Below, one piece after another: positions 23,201-35,391 of a stretch of 64,000 nt of DNA (positions are counted from its first letter, which is position 1; each line of letters begins with the position of its first letter). The stretch is from Eustoma russellianum (taxonomy: Eukaryota; Streptophyta; Magnoliopsida; Gentianales; Gentianaceae). The position numbers and the translations under genes are program-made. A model generated the notes under the pieces. The model ran no database searches. It was not told the origin of the DNA and saw only the letters and a list, made by a program, of their open reading frames with translations. The DNA is taken from assembly GCA_036186865.1 (NCBI GenBank), contig AP025066.1:19416052-19480051 (forward strand), written 5' to 3'.

Positions 23201-23459
23201 CTTTCTTTAAGTTTTGGAAACTCAATGTGATTATGTTGTTCTGGAGCTTATGTTAGCTAGATGACCAAACACCTTTTATTTTCGCTGCATTTTCTGGTTG
23301 TATTATTGACGATGAAGGTTTAGATTTTATGACGTTTCCGCTGATTTATCTTACGTCATGAATGATGTACGCTTGATCTGCTTTGACGCTTCGTAGTTCT
23401 CATAGTAGGCTACGACGGGTGCACTGGTTCCGACGACAGTGTCGGGCCGGGGCGCTACA
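20269..23459 (+). repeat. 3' LTR of Tekay element 1
   Basis: This repeats 13940-17079 almost base for base, including both perfect 18 bp palindromes (21255-21272, 21367-21384), the six-unit 42-44 bp array (22411-22660) and the candidate splice sites (donor near 20657, acceptor ending at 23110). Most differences from the 5' LTR are single-base insertions or deletions. Confidence 0.9.
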
Positions 23460-25428
23460 AGTTAAGATGTTAAAATTTAGAGTTATTCAGTAGGATAACG
23501 ACATTAGTCTCATTAGAGATATTGATCGGTTGCAAAGAGCGTGATCGGCTATAACAAGTACATGGAAATGATGAACCTTACAAACTTTTATAGTTAAGTG
23601 TTGATTTATAGGAACATCGAATTATTTGTCTTGAATCTGGTAGGCTTGAACTAAAATAGAGTAAGCATGAACAAGTAATGGTTGCGTTTCACAAGAACTA
23701 GAATAAAATATATATATATATATATTATATATATAGTGGTTCAAATAACCAAATAACGAGGAAGTGGATCAGTGTGGCGCGCGGAAGCATGGTGAATTAG
23801 AATTTCCTAAGTCAATTAATAGTTAGTATGCCATACTAGGATTGGACAACTTAATTGAAAGGTTTATAAGAAATGGTACATAGGTGGATTTTTCACAAAC
23901 ATTAAGGGATGACTTAGAAAAGTTATATGAAGTATTGGACTATTATTTATTATTAGTGGTATTTTTTTCAGGTAAAACGTTTTCGTATAAGCACGTACAC
24001 GAAGACATATTCGATACTCCAAAGGTATTTCAAAGATTCTTGCTACTAAACATTTCAACTAGTTTCAATCTTTAGTATATTACTTTACAAGGTTATATTC
24101 CTATTCTAATTTGTATTTAAACATAATGAAATTACAACTACTCTGACAACTCTGGAATATAGATATATATAGATATTTTTAAATGTTGATGTTTTCAAAG
24201 AATTATATGTTTACTTATTTCTTACATTTTTCAGATTTTTGTTTAGCCATATTGATATTACTAAAATAAATTTATTTGTCAACTATTGACATTGTAATTA
24301 TTGTATCATTAAATACTTTTGAATAATTTTATCTGCTTACGATAAACGTATTTAATTTTGTGAAGCAGAAATAGTTTCAAAATATATATACTTCTTTTTG
24401 AGAAAGAGAATTACCTTATCCAAATTATTTTATGAAAATTTAAAATTGTTGAGTTTTCAATTGTTTCACTTTGCGAAACAAAACATAGCTTTCAGAATTT
24501 GTATTTCTTTGGAAAGAAAAGACACCTGCTTAAATCGTTTTGTAAGAAAGAAAAAAAAATTTGTGATTGTTGTGTTTCAACTGTTCTAACGCAGTTTCAT
24601 CAAAATGCTTTTGCAAAGAAAGTTGTACCACTATTTTACGAATGGTCGTTTGAGACACCGATCTACAAAAAAAACAAATATGACACAAAATTCGAATGCA
24701 TATTTCAAACAGCTAGCGTTATAGTTATGTAAACTACTTTAAATTGAAGGAAACATGTCCATACACATACTTCATATACTAGGTTGTTGATGATATATTT
24801 GAGAAAAGTAAGAACATGATCATAGAACTAGCTTATAATTACATAAGAATTGATTTTGAGACTTGATCCCATATATATGAAGTATAATGAGTAATAATCA
24901 GAGGACTTGATGGATATTTTGGACATGTAACTAGGAGATGAATCATATGTGACAAGTTAAGAATTTGGAATTGTAGACTACAATAAGTAAAATGATACAC
25001 GTCAAATGGTATAAATGGAGGTTTATAAGTTGTCATTATAGAGATTTAAGTTAAACATTATAGTACGTTCAATAACTGAATTTAGAGAGCTGCTGATGAC
25101 CGTATATACAAGTACATTATACACCGACGATTGGGCTATGGAACCCCGGTATTCGTTACAATACCCTTAAGGTCGATTCGGCTACTATAGAAAGAGTAAG
25201 TTACGATCTATCAAGCGGAGAACAATGAATTTAGAGACTACATTATATATAAGTAATGATTTTAAGTCATTCGTCCAATGTCGAGAAAGTGTAATGAGAA
25301 CATATCAACATATGCAATGAATGTATAGTTGGATCGTGATCTAGGTGAATGAATTAGTAAAACTATAGTAAGTTAATGATTACATAATATGCAAGTTTCG
25401 AGGATGAAACTTTTGTAAGGGGGTAGAA
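23460..25428. other. Unrecognised AT-rich interior of an outer retrotransposon
   Basis: About 2 kb sits between Tekay element 1 and the outer Tekay LTR. I see no protein signature in any frame. It holds an AT microsatellite (23709-23735) and ends with a Tekay-type hairpin and purine tract (25392-25428), so at least its 3' end is the interior of the element whose LTR starts at 25429. Short open frames here have no supporting motif. Confidence 0.5.
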
Positions 25429-28004
25429 TGTCGTAACCGGAAGTTAAAAAGGAAAAAAAGAAAATTAATTAAATAATTGATGGATTAATTAAATTAAAAT
25501 GTTACAAAAATAAAATAAAAACAAAATTATTCTAATTAACTACCCACTCATAACTCCCCCTTAACTCTCCAAATCACTCCCCACTATTTTCCTAACCTTT
25601 CCCCCACTCCTCATGATTTTAGCCAATCAAAACCCCCACCATTTATTTAACAGCCATATCGGCTGGAACATGACAAAACGAAAAAGGAAGACAAAAGAGA
25701 GAGAACCGTGAGAGGGAGAGAACAGGAGCATGGGAAGAAAAGGAAAAGGAAAAGGGAAGGAAAGAAAGAAAAAGGAATAGAGAGAAGAGAAGGAGGGAAG
25801 CCACCCACGCCAAATCCAACCACCGTGTCTAGGAAATTCTCCGGGTGAGAGGTAGGTTACCCTCCCCTCTGTCGGATTGCTTTGGATTCCCTCGCATTCT
25901 GTATTGGGATTGTTTGTTTATCACTGTACGTTTATTGGTTATATGTTTATATATGTGCAGCAGAAATATTTATGAAAGCATATGTCAAATTTAAGTTGTT
26001 GTTGATGTCACTGTCATGTGCCGTTCCAAGTTTATATGGGGTTTTAATATATGAATGTAGCATATGTATTTGTAAATTGTGTGCATGAAATATATATAAT
26101 TATATGTTTGATTGGTACTGTGATGGATGGGTAGAAACATTATTAAAATATATAAGTGAATAATTGTTGTTACTGCTTCCAGGTGTTGTTTTCAAAGTAT
26201 GTGCAAAATTTTGATTTCCATGATGTTGATGGCCTATTATATAATATTAAGTGAATATTATTTGCTTTTTTGTTTCATGTGCTATTTAAGTGTAATTGTG
26301 AGATTTTGTTTCCTGGATGCTGAACGTTGTGGCTATTGAGCCACTGTCCATTCAAGGGCAGTGGCTAAAATATTGGTGACAAAAGAGTTTTTCTTTTTTA
26401 TGATATTGTAATATAAGGTATTAACAATATTCATTGTTAGGTGTATAAATTATATAGATGGAAAAAAAATTGTTGGCTGGCTGGGATAAAAAAATGAATA
26501 TAATTATTATTTAATTTGAGAATTAATATAAAACAAAATAATAATTAAAAATGAATATAGGCAGCCACGGAAATAAGAAAGAACAAATAAATTTAATTAA
26601 TAGAATAATGATAAATAAAGTAATATAACTATTGTTTAACAAATAAGAAATTAGAAATACAATAAATAAAAGAAAATAATAAAGGAAAAAAAGGTTAGCG
26701 TCAGTCGCTAGGAGAAATGATAAATAAATAATATATACATATATTTAATTAATATGAAAATTAATAAATTTAAAAACTGATGAAATAAATTAAAATGAAC
26801 AAAAATAAAAGGAAAAAAGAGAGGCTGTTGCCGAGAATGAAATATAATTAATATATATTATATATACACACCTAATTAAGTTGTTATTAATAATGTTTTA
26901 TAAATGGGAAAATAGAAACCTATTAAATAAATTATGATAAAAGAAATAAAAATAGTAGGGGAAGATAAAAATGGTTAAATAAATATTTAAGTGCTTGAAA
27001 GCCTATGAAAAATAAAATAAAGTGTAGAAACCTAAAATAAAGTCTAGAAAGATAAAATAACAGTAGAAGATAAAATACAGTAATGAACCCCACGCAACAT
27101 AGGGTAACTACGCAATATAGATAACACGCAACATAGAAAGGAGCATGCAACATAGGGGAAACGGAAGTGTGAAAGTGTGACGCATTCATGGCATGAGCAT
27201 TGCATTTGGCCTATGAGACGTGTGGTCCTACGGACGTGTGGCCTGACGAGGCGTGTGATGGGTGTTGGTAATAATGGTTACCTTCACCTAATAGGACCCG
27301 GGACATGCATAGCATAACATGGAAAAGAAAAAGCATAACGTGCGATATTAAATGACTGCGTGTGACACGGAGATAGAGGTGCATGCATCATGAACTTGCG
27401 CATTGCATTTGTGATTGTTGTGATTATTTATCTTGTTGTTAAGTGTTTCAGTGCTATGTTTTGGGATACGGATCGGGTCGGGTATGTGTTATTTCCGTAT
27501 TTATGCTTTATTTGCTTTATTATTTTCTGTTTATGCTTTATTGCTTTATTTATCTGCTACCTTCTTTACGTGCTTAATTGTTTACCCGACTCAGTATGTG
27601 ACAGTCCCTTTTCGGGAGAGACGGGTAACCTACGAGTGACTCCCATCACTCACCCACCCCCACCTCCCCTCCACAGGTGATCAGGATTAAGAGTATCTAT
27701 GTTTATTGAGGCTGAGAAGAGTGAGCTGGGCTCGAGAAGGGATCTTGTTGACCGGGAGCTTGTTCTTGGAATAGTCAGATAGACCTCCACCTAGGTTTAT
27801 TGTTTGATTTTAGTATTTCATACTTGATTCAGCGGGTTTCGTCAACCCTTGTACTTGATTTTATTCTGATGGATTTAATTTAATCAAGATGTTTATTTCT
27901 TTAATTATCGTTTCCGCGCGAAAAAGTTCTATGTCAGTTCTGACGTGTAAAGAGTTTGAACGACGCTTTGTAGTCCTCGTAGTAGGCTACGGCAGGTGTA
28001 CTGT
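25429..28004 (+). repeat. Outer Tekay-type 3' LTR, left part
   Basis: It starts TGTCGTAACC directly after a purine tract (GTAAGGGGGTAGAA). Landmarks in Tekay order are a purine-rich tract (25680-25800), a donor-like site AGAG/GTAGGT at 25852, a very AT-rich stretch (26400-27060), and a pyrimidine tract and CCACAG ending at 27676. Then come GTGATCAGGA and the GACGCTTTGTAGTCCTCGTAG block near 27962. The LTR breaks off at ACTGT (28000-28004), where Tekay element 2 is inserted, and resumes at 39539. Confidence 0.85.
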
Positions 28005-30494
28005 TGTTATACCCGCAAATTTTCGAATTAGTCGTACGTGTTAATTTAAACAAATTAGGTAGTCGTTGGGTGTAACAACCTTACAAAATTAGATTAACTG
28101 TAACGTATCGTTTATGTCCAAATAGTTTCATAATTATGTATGGTGGCTAAAAATATATATATGGTACAATAAAGGATGGGCACAAAGGAAAAAAAACTAA
28201 TATAAATAAGTAAAATAAAGAAAAAATAATAATAAAAAATAAATACATATATGTTTTAAAAGGGTTCCATGAGATGAGGGTGTAAAGAAAAAAAATTAAC
28301 AAGTAACCGAAGGTGCTGAGGATAAAGGGCTGAATTCAATTTTTAAAAAAATAAAAATTAAGAAAGGCATGATAATGGGGGTAACTATTCCCCAATTTCG
28401 CCCAACGTGTACCTTTAAATTTCAAGGGGACCAGGGGGTTGAGAAAAGAAAATAGTGGGAAAAGATCACAAGCAAGAGTAGGAGAACGGCGGCAGGAGAA
28501 GAAAGAGAAGAGGGAAAGAGAGAATAAGAAGAGAAGGAAAAGGGGAAGCCGGGTGTCTCAACCTACTCGCTAGTCCGTATACTTGTAAATTGTCAGGAAT
28601 CATGTAGGTTCCTTTTTCCCCCTCCAATTGGTATAAATTCAAGCATGCTTTGGTGGTATTCTATGTGTTTTGTTGTTTTAATTGTTGAATTTCATGGCAT
28701 GTTGTTCAATCTGTGAAAAGCATGAGGTTTGATTACTGTGGAATGCGTATACTGTTTTGCGTGGATTGGATTTGATTTTTTAGGGAAAAATTTGATAATC
28801 GAAATAATAAAACTGCAGCATGATTGGAGATTTTCATTTTGTTTTGGCCTTAAAATAGGTTCCCATACACTGGAAATAGGCGAAAATATAGATCGGGGTA
28901 GAACGGCGGCCGGAGCGCCTCATGCGCCAGTGGGAGGAGCCGCGCGTGGCTCCACGCGCGCGCGTTGTCAGTCACGCGCCTCCTGGGTTGCTGTATGCGT
29001 TGTATATAAAAATAAAAAAGTAAAATTTTAAACCAAAAGGGCCGAAGCCCTGATCAGGGGGCAGGGCAAGCGGGCCGATTGCTCCTGCTTCCAGGGCCTG
29101 ACCCAAATCTAATCGGAAAAAAAGGGCTGGCAGCTTAGCGGACCGGGCCGAATGGCCAACGGACCGGGCCAGCTGGTACTGGCCCAATTAACACAACAAA
29201 CAAAAAAAATCAGGCGCAGGCCTGCCCTTAACGGGCCGGGCTCGTGCAGACTGGACAGGGCTGGTGAAGCAGGCCGGCCCTATTACCTTTTTTATTTAAT
29301 TAAAAAGGATTTCTGAATTTCTGGAATTTGGATAATTGTTGTTTAATTAATTTTAAATAGTAATAATTATAGGAAAAATATAAATAAATATCAGAAAATT
29401 ATAAATAAATTTCAGAATTATAAAATGCAGAAAATAAATTATTTTCACTAATTTTAGTAATTATGATAATTTATTTAATTTAAACAATTAGGTAGTAAAT
29501 AGAAATAAGTTTAACATCAAACAACATTAAATCACGACTAGGATAATAAATGACCTAGATTTGAGTGCCGGAGGATGGTGAGGATGGGTCAGGGGCCTCA
29601 GGCGATCATTAAGTGAACCTAGAATTGAGTGTCGGAGGTTGGTGAGGATGGGCCAGGGGCCTCAGACAATTGTGTTTTTGCATTCATGGCACGTGCATTG
29701 CATGATGGCGGGTCGTGACGTATGGGTCACGGGCGCTCAGGATGGTGTACGGTGGCGGGGCTACAACACTCAGGATGGTGTACGGTGGCGCGGCCACGCA
29801 CACTCAGTATGGTGACTGTGGGTGGGTACGCCCCGCAGCCACTCAGTAGGACCCATGTTCATGCATTGCACGGTGGAGATATCGGCATTTGTGTGACATG
29901 ACTTTGTTGCGTATGACATGCATAGTAGGACATGCATCATGATGTTGCACATTCTTTATCTGGAGTGAATTACCTTTCCGTATCCTTTCATTTGCTTATG
30001 TGATATCATGCTATGTGCTATGTGCTATGTGTTATATCATTTCTGTATGCTCGGCTTGTACTAGATGGAGGCAGGTGCCTACTAGGTGATTTTCCCATCA
30101 CTCACCCCTACTCCCCCCCACCAGGTGAGCAGGAAGAGACTTATGACTACGTCTTTGTTGAGAACGGGGCTGATACGGTGGAGTGGACAGACTGATGGTC
30201 GCGCCTAGGATATAAGAAGACCCTGCAACCATTTGTCTTTATTTTATTGGGATCTCATCGGACATCACATTGTTTAGATTTTCACACTTACGTTATTGTC
30301 AGGATTTGGTTCGTTATTGTATTGAGGAATTTTCTTTATCAAGAAACTTTATGTTATTGTATTTCGTTTCCGCGCGAAAGATTTCTACGTCTTTTTGGAC
30401 ATGTTGGAAATTGATTCGACGCTTTGTATTCTCCTTAGTGAGATACGGCGGGCTTACTGTTCCCGATGCTAGTGTTCGGGAGCGGGGCGCTATA
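28005..30494 (+). repeat. 5' LTR of Tekay element 2
   Basis: The LTR contains a purine-rich tract near 28440-28550 and a donor-like GTAGGT at 28604. A GC-rich stretch of GGGCCGG-type repeats lies at 29030-29280, and tandem 80 bp units (CGGAGG-TGGTGAGGATGGG) at 29555-29665. Three diverged units of ACTCAGGATGGTGTACGGTG lie at 29735-29830. A pyrimidine tract ending CCACCAG at 30124 is followed by an open acidic segment ending TGA at 30195. Confidence 0.88.
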
Positions 30495-30496
30495 GG

Positions 30497-30508
30497 TTGT
30501 ATCAGAGC
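30497..30508 (+). promoter_or_regulatory. Degenerate primer-binding site of Tekay element 2
   Basis: TTGTATCAGAGC follows the 5' LTR by two bases. It differs from the initiator Met-tRNA complement TGGTATCAGAGC at one base. Confidence 0.8.
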
Positions 30509-30769
30509 CGAGGCTTCAGATCCGCCTCGGAAACGCAGGATTAACTAGATCACTTAGACATAAGCTATGATCTTACCCTAATAAATGAAGTAGACCTAAG
30601 TTATGATCGGGTTAAGGGAGGTGTGTGCCGTTGGTGAGCTTTCTCTATTTAATTACCGTTTTACCTCTGAACTTTCGCGTGAGCCCCATAAATGCTCAAA
30701 TCTCCCTATTACTCTCATCAATCCAAATTCTCGTCAAGGTTCCCATAAAATCCAAGAAAATACCATCGT

Positions 30770-31300
30770 GTCGTGAACGATCTGGCAAATGAGGCAACGA
30801 TGGTTATGGTAACGATCACCAGGATCAGGGGGTCATCCTCCAAGTATCGGCCGGGACTACCATCACAGCAGAATCAAGAACATCATAAAGAGAAGCAAGG
30901 ATCAGTGCCCATATCCACGTGAATGACTGGTGTGGATATCGAAAAGGCTGGCGACGTCGTAGCGGAGTTCAACCTCCGGCGACCAGGTATCAATGACTCA
31001 TCATCAGTACATATGATGTAATCAGAGATAAATGATCAGAGTTGCGCAACGGAAGCGTGGCTTCCTTAAGTCACGTAAGTTCAGAAGAGTGAACCTCAGT
31101 GGATCCGAAGAAGATTAAGGATAACACTGAATAGCCCCGACCGACCAAGGTGACTGAAGTAAGGAGTTTTCTTGGTTTGGTGAGCTGCTACATGGAATTC
31201 GTTAAGGATTTTCGTCGATACTTGGTGCCTTGAGCGATGGAAGCATAAGAAGGAGAAGTTCGAGTGACAGTTGATAGCAACAAAAATATCAACAAAGCTT
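30770..31300 (+). pseudogene. gag and RT scraps of Tekay element 2
   Basis: Around 30790-30840 the sequence (GGCAACGATGGTTATGG and following) parallels the gag start of element 3 near 50895-50945. Around 31137-31220 the RT thumb reads RPTKVTEVRSFLGL, then GELLHGIR-like sequence, with the familiar F-L-G-L block. Everything between, and the RT core, is lost. The piece stops near 31300, where AT-rich sequence begins. Confidence 0.65.
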
Positions 31301-32618
31301 CGTGGAGCAAGAAAAAAACAAACAAACTTAAGGACAAGACCATAATATACAAAATTTTGCTAATTAACTATATATATACACGCACTGATCAATACAGCAG
31401 TACCTTAACGACATATTTCCACATATCAAACACGTACTAGAACATTAACATACAAAATCAACATAACTACGCAAAGAGACATAACACAGTACCAAAAACA
31501 GAAGGAGAGATATCACATAATATAATGAACTATGAATATACATCAACATAAGTCAACAAAATATATATATATATATACATATACACATATTTACACATAT
31601 ACCTAAATATATATATACATATAAATATACATACAAAGCGACCAACACGAAAACACGAAGTAATTGGTAAAGCTCACAATATATATATATACACATATAT
31701 ACGATAGCAACGTAGGAATAGCGAACCATGTAAAAGATATATGATGAGTCAGGATTATACGTAAATGTTAAATTGTTAAAAAAACAAACCAAACAGCAAT
31801 GAGTCTATTGCAACAACGAAGAAACATATAGACAAACACAATTTGTTACCACGTTAATGATATAGCATAAATAAGACGATTTAAGAAAACATACAATGGA
31901 TACACGAAACAAAAGTAAATACATGATGCTACGCCAATATGCGCGGGTATGTACACGATATATCAATGATACCACGGCATAACTAATGCAATGAAACAGT
32001 AATAAACATCATAATATGTAACGACAACAAACACACAATTACAAATAATACAGTAACACAAATACTTTTCATACAAGGCATGGGTTATGATATAGGCATA
32101 CATTTACAAGTTTTAAAACAAATCACTAACATACACAATTGAATTAAAGCATACTAATTACGAGTTAGGTACGAAATGGTATTGTATGACAACATAGTAA
32201 TAGGTTAAAGTGTAAATAACTTAATACTAGAACAAAAAAAAATTAATAATAATAAAATTATCATTCTTGAACACTCAAATGAATTGTATATCTATATTAC
32301 AGTAAAATCTATACATTTATGCATTTCCTTCGGAAAAATATAAATACAACGATATTTATACAACAATAAGACAATCTAGTACGAAAAATAAGAGTACACG
32401 CAACAAGGATTATTAACACTAACATAAGTACAAAAGAGAGATCACGATAACAAAGACTAAAATAAACGCGCATAGCGTGTGTACCGCTTAAAACTCAACT
32501 AACAAACATAAATAAAAAATATATAGTACATGTGACAGATTGGTAGATTACGATTGTAAATTCATTAGCTACATTTGATACATAAGTCATACATGGTATG
32601 ACATAAGGATATACAACA

Positions 32619-32669
<51 letters not shown>

Positions 32670-32757
32670 AAACATGTTTAACAACTTAACAGTTAAAACG
32701 ACAACACATGTTAAAACTCGTGTATGTTGAGATGTAGTAGACGGAGCTACGTTGAGC
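31300..32757. other. AT-rich filler inside Tekay element 2
   Basis: About 1.46 kb of very AT-rich sequence replaces the RT-to-integrase part of pol. It includes an AT/TA microsatellite at 32623-32666 and another near 31561-31620. It contains no recognisable domain, no clear terminal repeats and no poly(A). Both edges abut gypsy sequence. It could be an old insertion or non-homologous repair filler. Confidence 0.5.
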
Positions 32758-33532
32758 ATTGCATTTCATTCCCAACCCGATGAGCAGTCAGAGAGGACGA
32801 TGCAGATTATTGAGGACATGCTGAGGGCTTGCGCACTGGACCTCAGAAGAACTGGGATGGTATGATCAAATTGGTCAAGTTTGTTAACAGCAACAGTTAC
32901 CATAACGCCACCGACGTGGCACCAGTGGAGGCGCTCTATGGGCGGAAGTGTGGGTTCTTTTAGATGGGACGAAGTTAGAGAGCGTACTATTACCGGTCCA
33001 GAACTGATGAGCAGACCAAGGAGAAGATAAAGTTGTTCGAGAAAGGCTTAAGGTTGCCCAAGTCAGAAGCAAGAGTTGGGCAGATGTGAAGAGGTGTCCC
33101 TTGTAGGTTGCTGTCAGGGATAAGGTTTACTTGAAGATGTCACCTATGAGAGTATGGGCACGATTTGTTCTGAAGGGTAAGCTGATGTCTCAATACATTG
33201 TCCTCTACGAGGTGCTCGAAAAGATTCGGTTGTTAGCTTACCGTTTGGCATTATCTCCGACGCTAGCCCAAATGCACAATGTATTCCATGTTTCTCAGCT
33301 AAGGAGGTACTTTCAGGCCCGAGTCATGTATTAGACACACCACTTTCGAGAATAAGACCGGATGAGCCATATGAAGAGACTCCTGCTCGAATCATGGATC
33401 GCAAAGATCAAGAGCAGATGAGGAGAATCATTCCGTATGTCAAGGTGCAGTGAAGAATCACAGAGAAAACGAAGTGACTTGGGAGCTCGAGGATCAGATG
33501 CTAGGACGCTACCCTGATCTCTTTAAATAAGG
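32758..33532 (+). pseudogene. Integrase C-terminus and chromodomain scrap of Tekay element 2
   Basis: The sequence resumes at the integrase core with PDEQSERTMQIIEDMLRAC near 32776, then NNSYHNA-like and KMSPMRVWARFVLKGKLM near 33130. The block LYEVLEKIRLLAYRLALSP near 33200 and FHVSQLRRYF near 33288 match the GPY-type region of element 3. The tail near 33440-33530 reads as the chromodomain end with a stop at about 33528. Frameshifts separate the pieces. Confidence 0.75.
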
Positions 33533-33538
33533 TACGAC

Positions 33539-33576
33539 AAGTTTTAAGGACGAAACTTCTTATAAGGTGGGTAGGA
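33539..33576 (+). promoter_or_regulatory. Hairpin and polypurine tract before 3' LTR, Tekay element 2
   Basis: AAGTTTTAAGGACGAAACTT is a near-inverted repeat followed by CTTATAAGGTGGGTAGGA directly before the LTR. It matches the arrangement before the other Tekay LTRs. Confidence 0.75.
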
Positions 33577-35391
33577 TGTTATACCCGCAATTTTCGAATT
33601 AGTCGTACGTGTTAATTTAAAAAAATTAGGTAGCCGTTGGGTGTAACAACCTTACGAAATTAGATAACTGTAACGTATCGTTTATGTCCAAGTAGTTTCA
33701 TAATTATGTATGGTGGCTAAAAATATATATATGGTACAATAAAGGATGGGCACAAAGAAAAAAAAACTAATATAATTAAGTAAAATAAAGAAAAAAATAA
33801 TAATATAAATAATAAATATATATATGTTTTAAAAGGGTTCCGTGAGATGAGGGTGTAAAGGAAAAAAAATTTAACAAGTAACCGAAGGTGCTGAGGATAA
33901 GGGGGTGAATTCAATTTTTTTAAAAAAATAAAAATTAAGAAAGGCATGATAATGGGGGTAACTGTTCCCCAATTTCGCCCAACGTGTACCTTTAAATTTC
34001 AAGGGGATCAGGGGGTTGAGAAAAGAAAATAGTGGGAAAAGATCACAAGCAGAGAGTAGGAGAAGGGCGGCAGGAGAAGAAAGAGAAGAGGGGAAGAGAG
34101 AATAAGAAGAGAAGGAAAAGGGGAAGCCGGGTGTCTCAACCTACTCGCTAGTCCGTATACTTGTAAATTGTCAAGAATCATGTAGGTTCCCTTTTCCCCT
34201 CCAATTGGTATAAATTCAAGCATGCTTTGGTGGTATTCTATGTGTTTTGTTGTTTTAATTGTTGAATTTCATGGCATGTTGTTCAATATGTGAAAATCAT
34301 GAGGTTTGATTACTGTGGAATGCGTTTGATGACTGTGGAATGCGTATAATATTTTGCGTGAATTGGATTGATTTTTTAGGGAAAATTTTGATAATCGAAA
34401 TAGTAAAACCGCAGCATGATTAGAGATTTTCATTTTGTTTTGGCCTTAAAATAGGTTCCCATAGACTGAAAATAGGCGAAAATATAGATCGGGGCGCCTC
34501 ACGCGCCACCAGGAGGAGCCACGCGTTGTCAGTCACGCGCCTCCTAGGTTGCTGTATGCGTTGTATATAAAAATAAAAAAGTAAAAATTTTAAACCAAAA
34601 GGGCCGAAGCCCGGATCAGGGGTCAAGGCCAGCGGGCCGATTGCTCCTGCTTCCAGGGCCTGACCCAAATCTAATCGGAAAAAAAGGGCTGGCAGCTTAG
34701 CGGACCGGGCCAAATGGCCAACGGACCGGGCCAGCTGGTACCGCCCCAATTAACGCAACAAATAAAAAAATCAGGCGCAGGCATGCCCTTAGCGGGCCGG
34801 GCTCGTGCAAACTGGACAGGGCTAGTGAAGCAGGCCGGCCCTATTACCTTTTTTATTTAATTAAAAAGGATTTCTGAATTTCTGGAATTTGGATAATTGT
34901 TGTTTAATTAATTTTAAATAGTAATAATTATAGGAAAAATATAAATAAATATCAGAAAATTATAAATAAATTTCAGAAATTATAAAATGCAGAAATTAAA
35001 TTATTTTCACTAAATTTTAGTAATGTGATAATTTAATAATTTAAACAATTAGGTAATAAATAGAAATAAATTAGGAAAAAATAAGAAAAAATATAGAAAA
35101 ATGCACAATAATTATATACAAGCCATGGAAAAATAAGTTTAACATCAAACAACATTAAATCATTACTAGGATGATAAATGACCTAGATTTGAGTGTCGGA
35201 GGATGGTGAGGATGGGCCAGGGCCTTAGGCGATCATTAAGTGAACCTAGAATTGAGTGCGAGAGATTGGTGAGGATGGGCCAGGGGCCTCAGACGATTGT
35301 GTTTTTGCATTCATGGCGCGTGCATTGCATGATGGCGGGTCGTGACGTACGGGTCACGGGCGCTCAGGATGGTGTACGGTGGCGGGGCCAC

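Larger units (their letters stand above)
13940..23459 (+). mobile_element. Tekay-type Ty3/gypsy element 1, complete structure, coding dead
   Basis: Two direct LTRs of about 3.1-3.2 kb (13940-17079 and 20269-23459) flank 3.2 kb of interior. LTR termini are TGTTACACCCC and GGCGCTACA. A primer-binding site complementary to initiator Met-tRNA starts 2 bases after the 5' LTR, and a purine tract precedes the 3' LTR. The flanks GGTTA (13935-13939) and AGTTA (23460-23464) form a likely 5 bp target duplication with one mismatch. Interior remnants run gag, RT, RNase H, integrase, chromodomain, which is the gypsy order with a Tekay/Del-like C-terminus. The interior is full of stops and indels, while the LTRs remain very similar. 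Confidence 0.92.

Noticed and set aside
27390..27680. 96-codon hydrophobic open frame that looks membrane-spanning
   Set aside because: It lies in the outer Tekay LTR over T-rich sequence. The hydrophobicity is a by-product of TTT/CTT/TAT codons, and it ends across the acceptor-like site.
31553..31792. 79-codon minus-strand Tyr/Ile/Cys-rich frame
   Set aside because: It arises from TA-rich microsatellite sequence in the AT-rich filler. Composition alone explains it.
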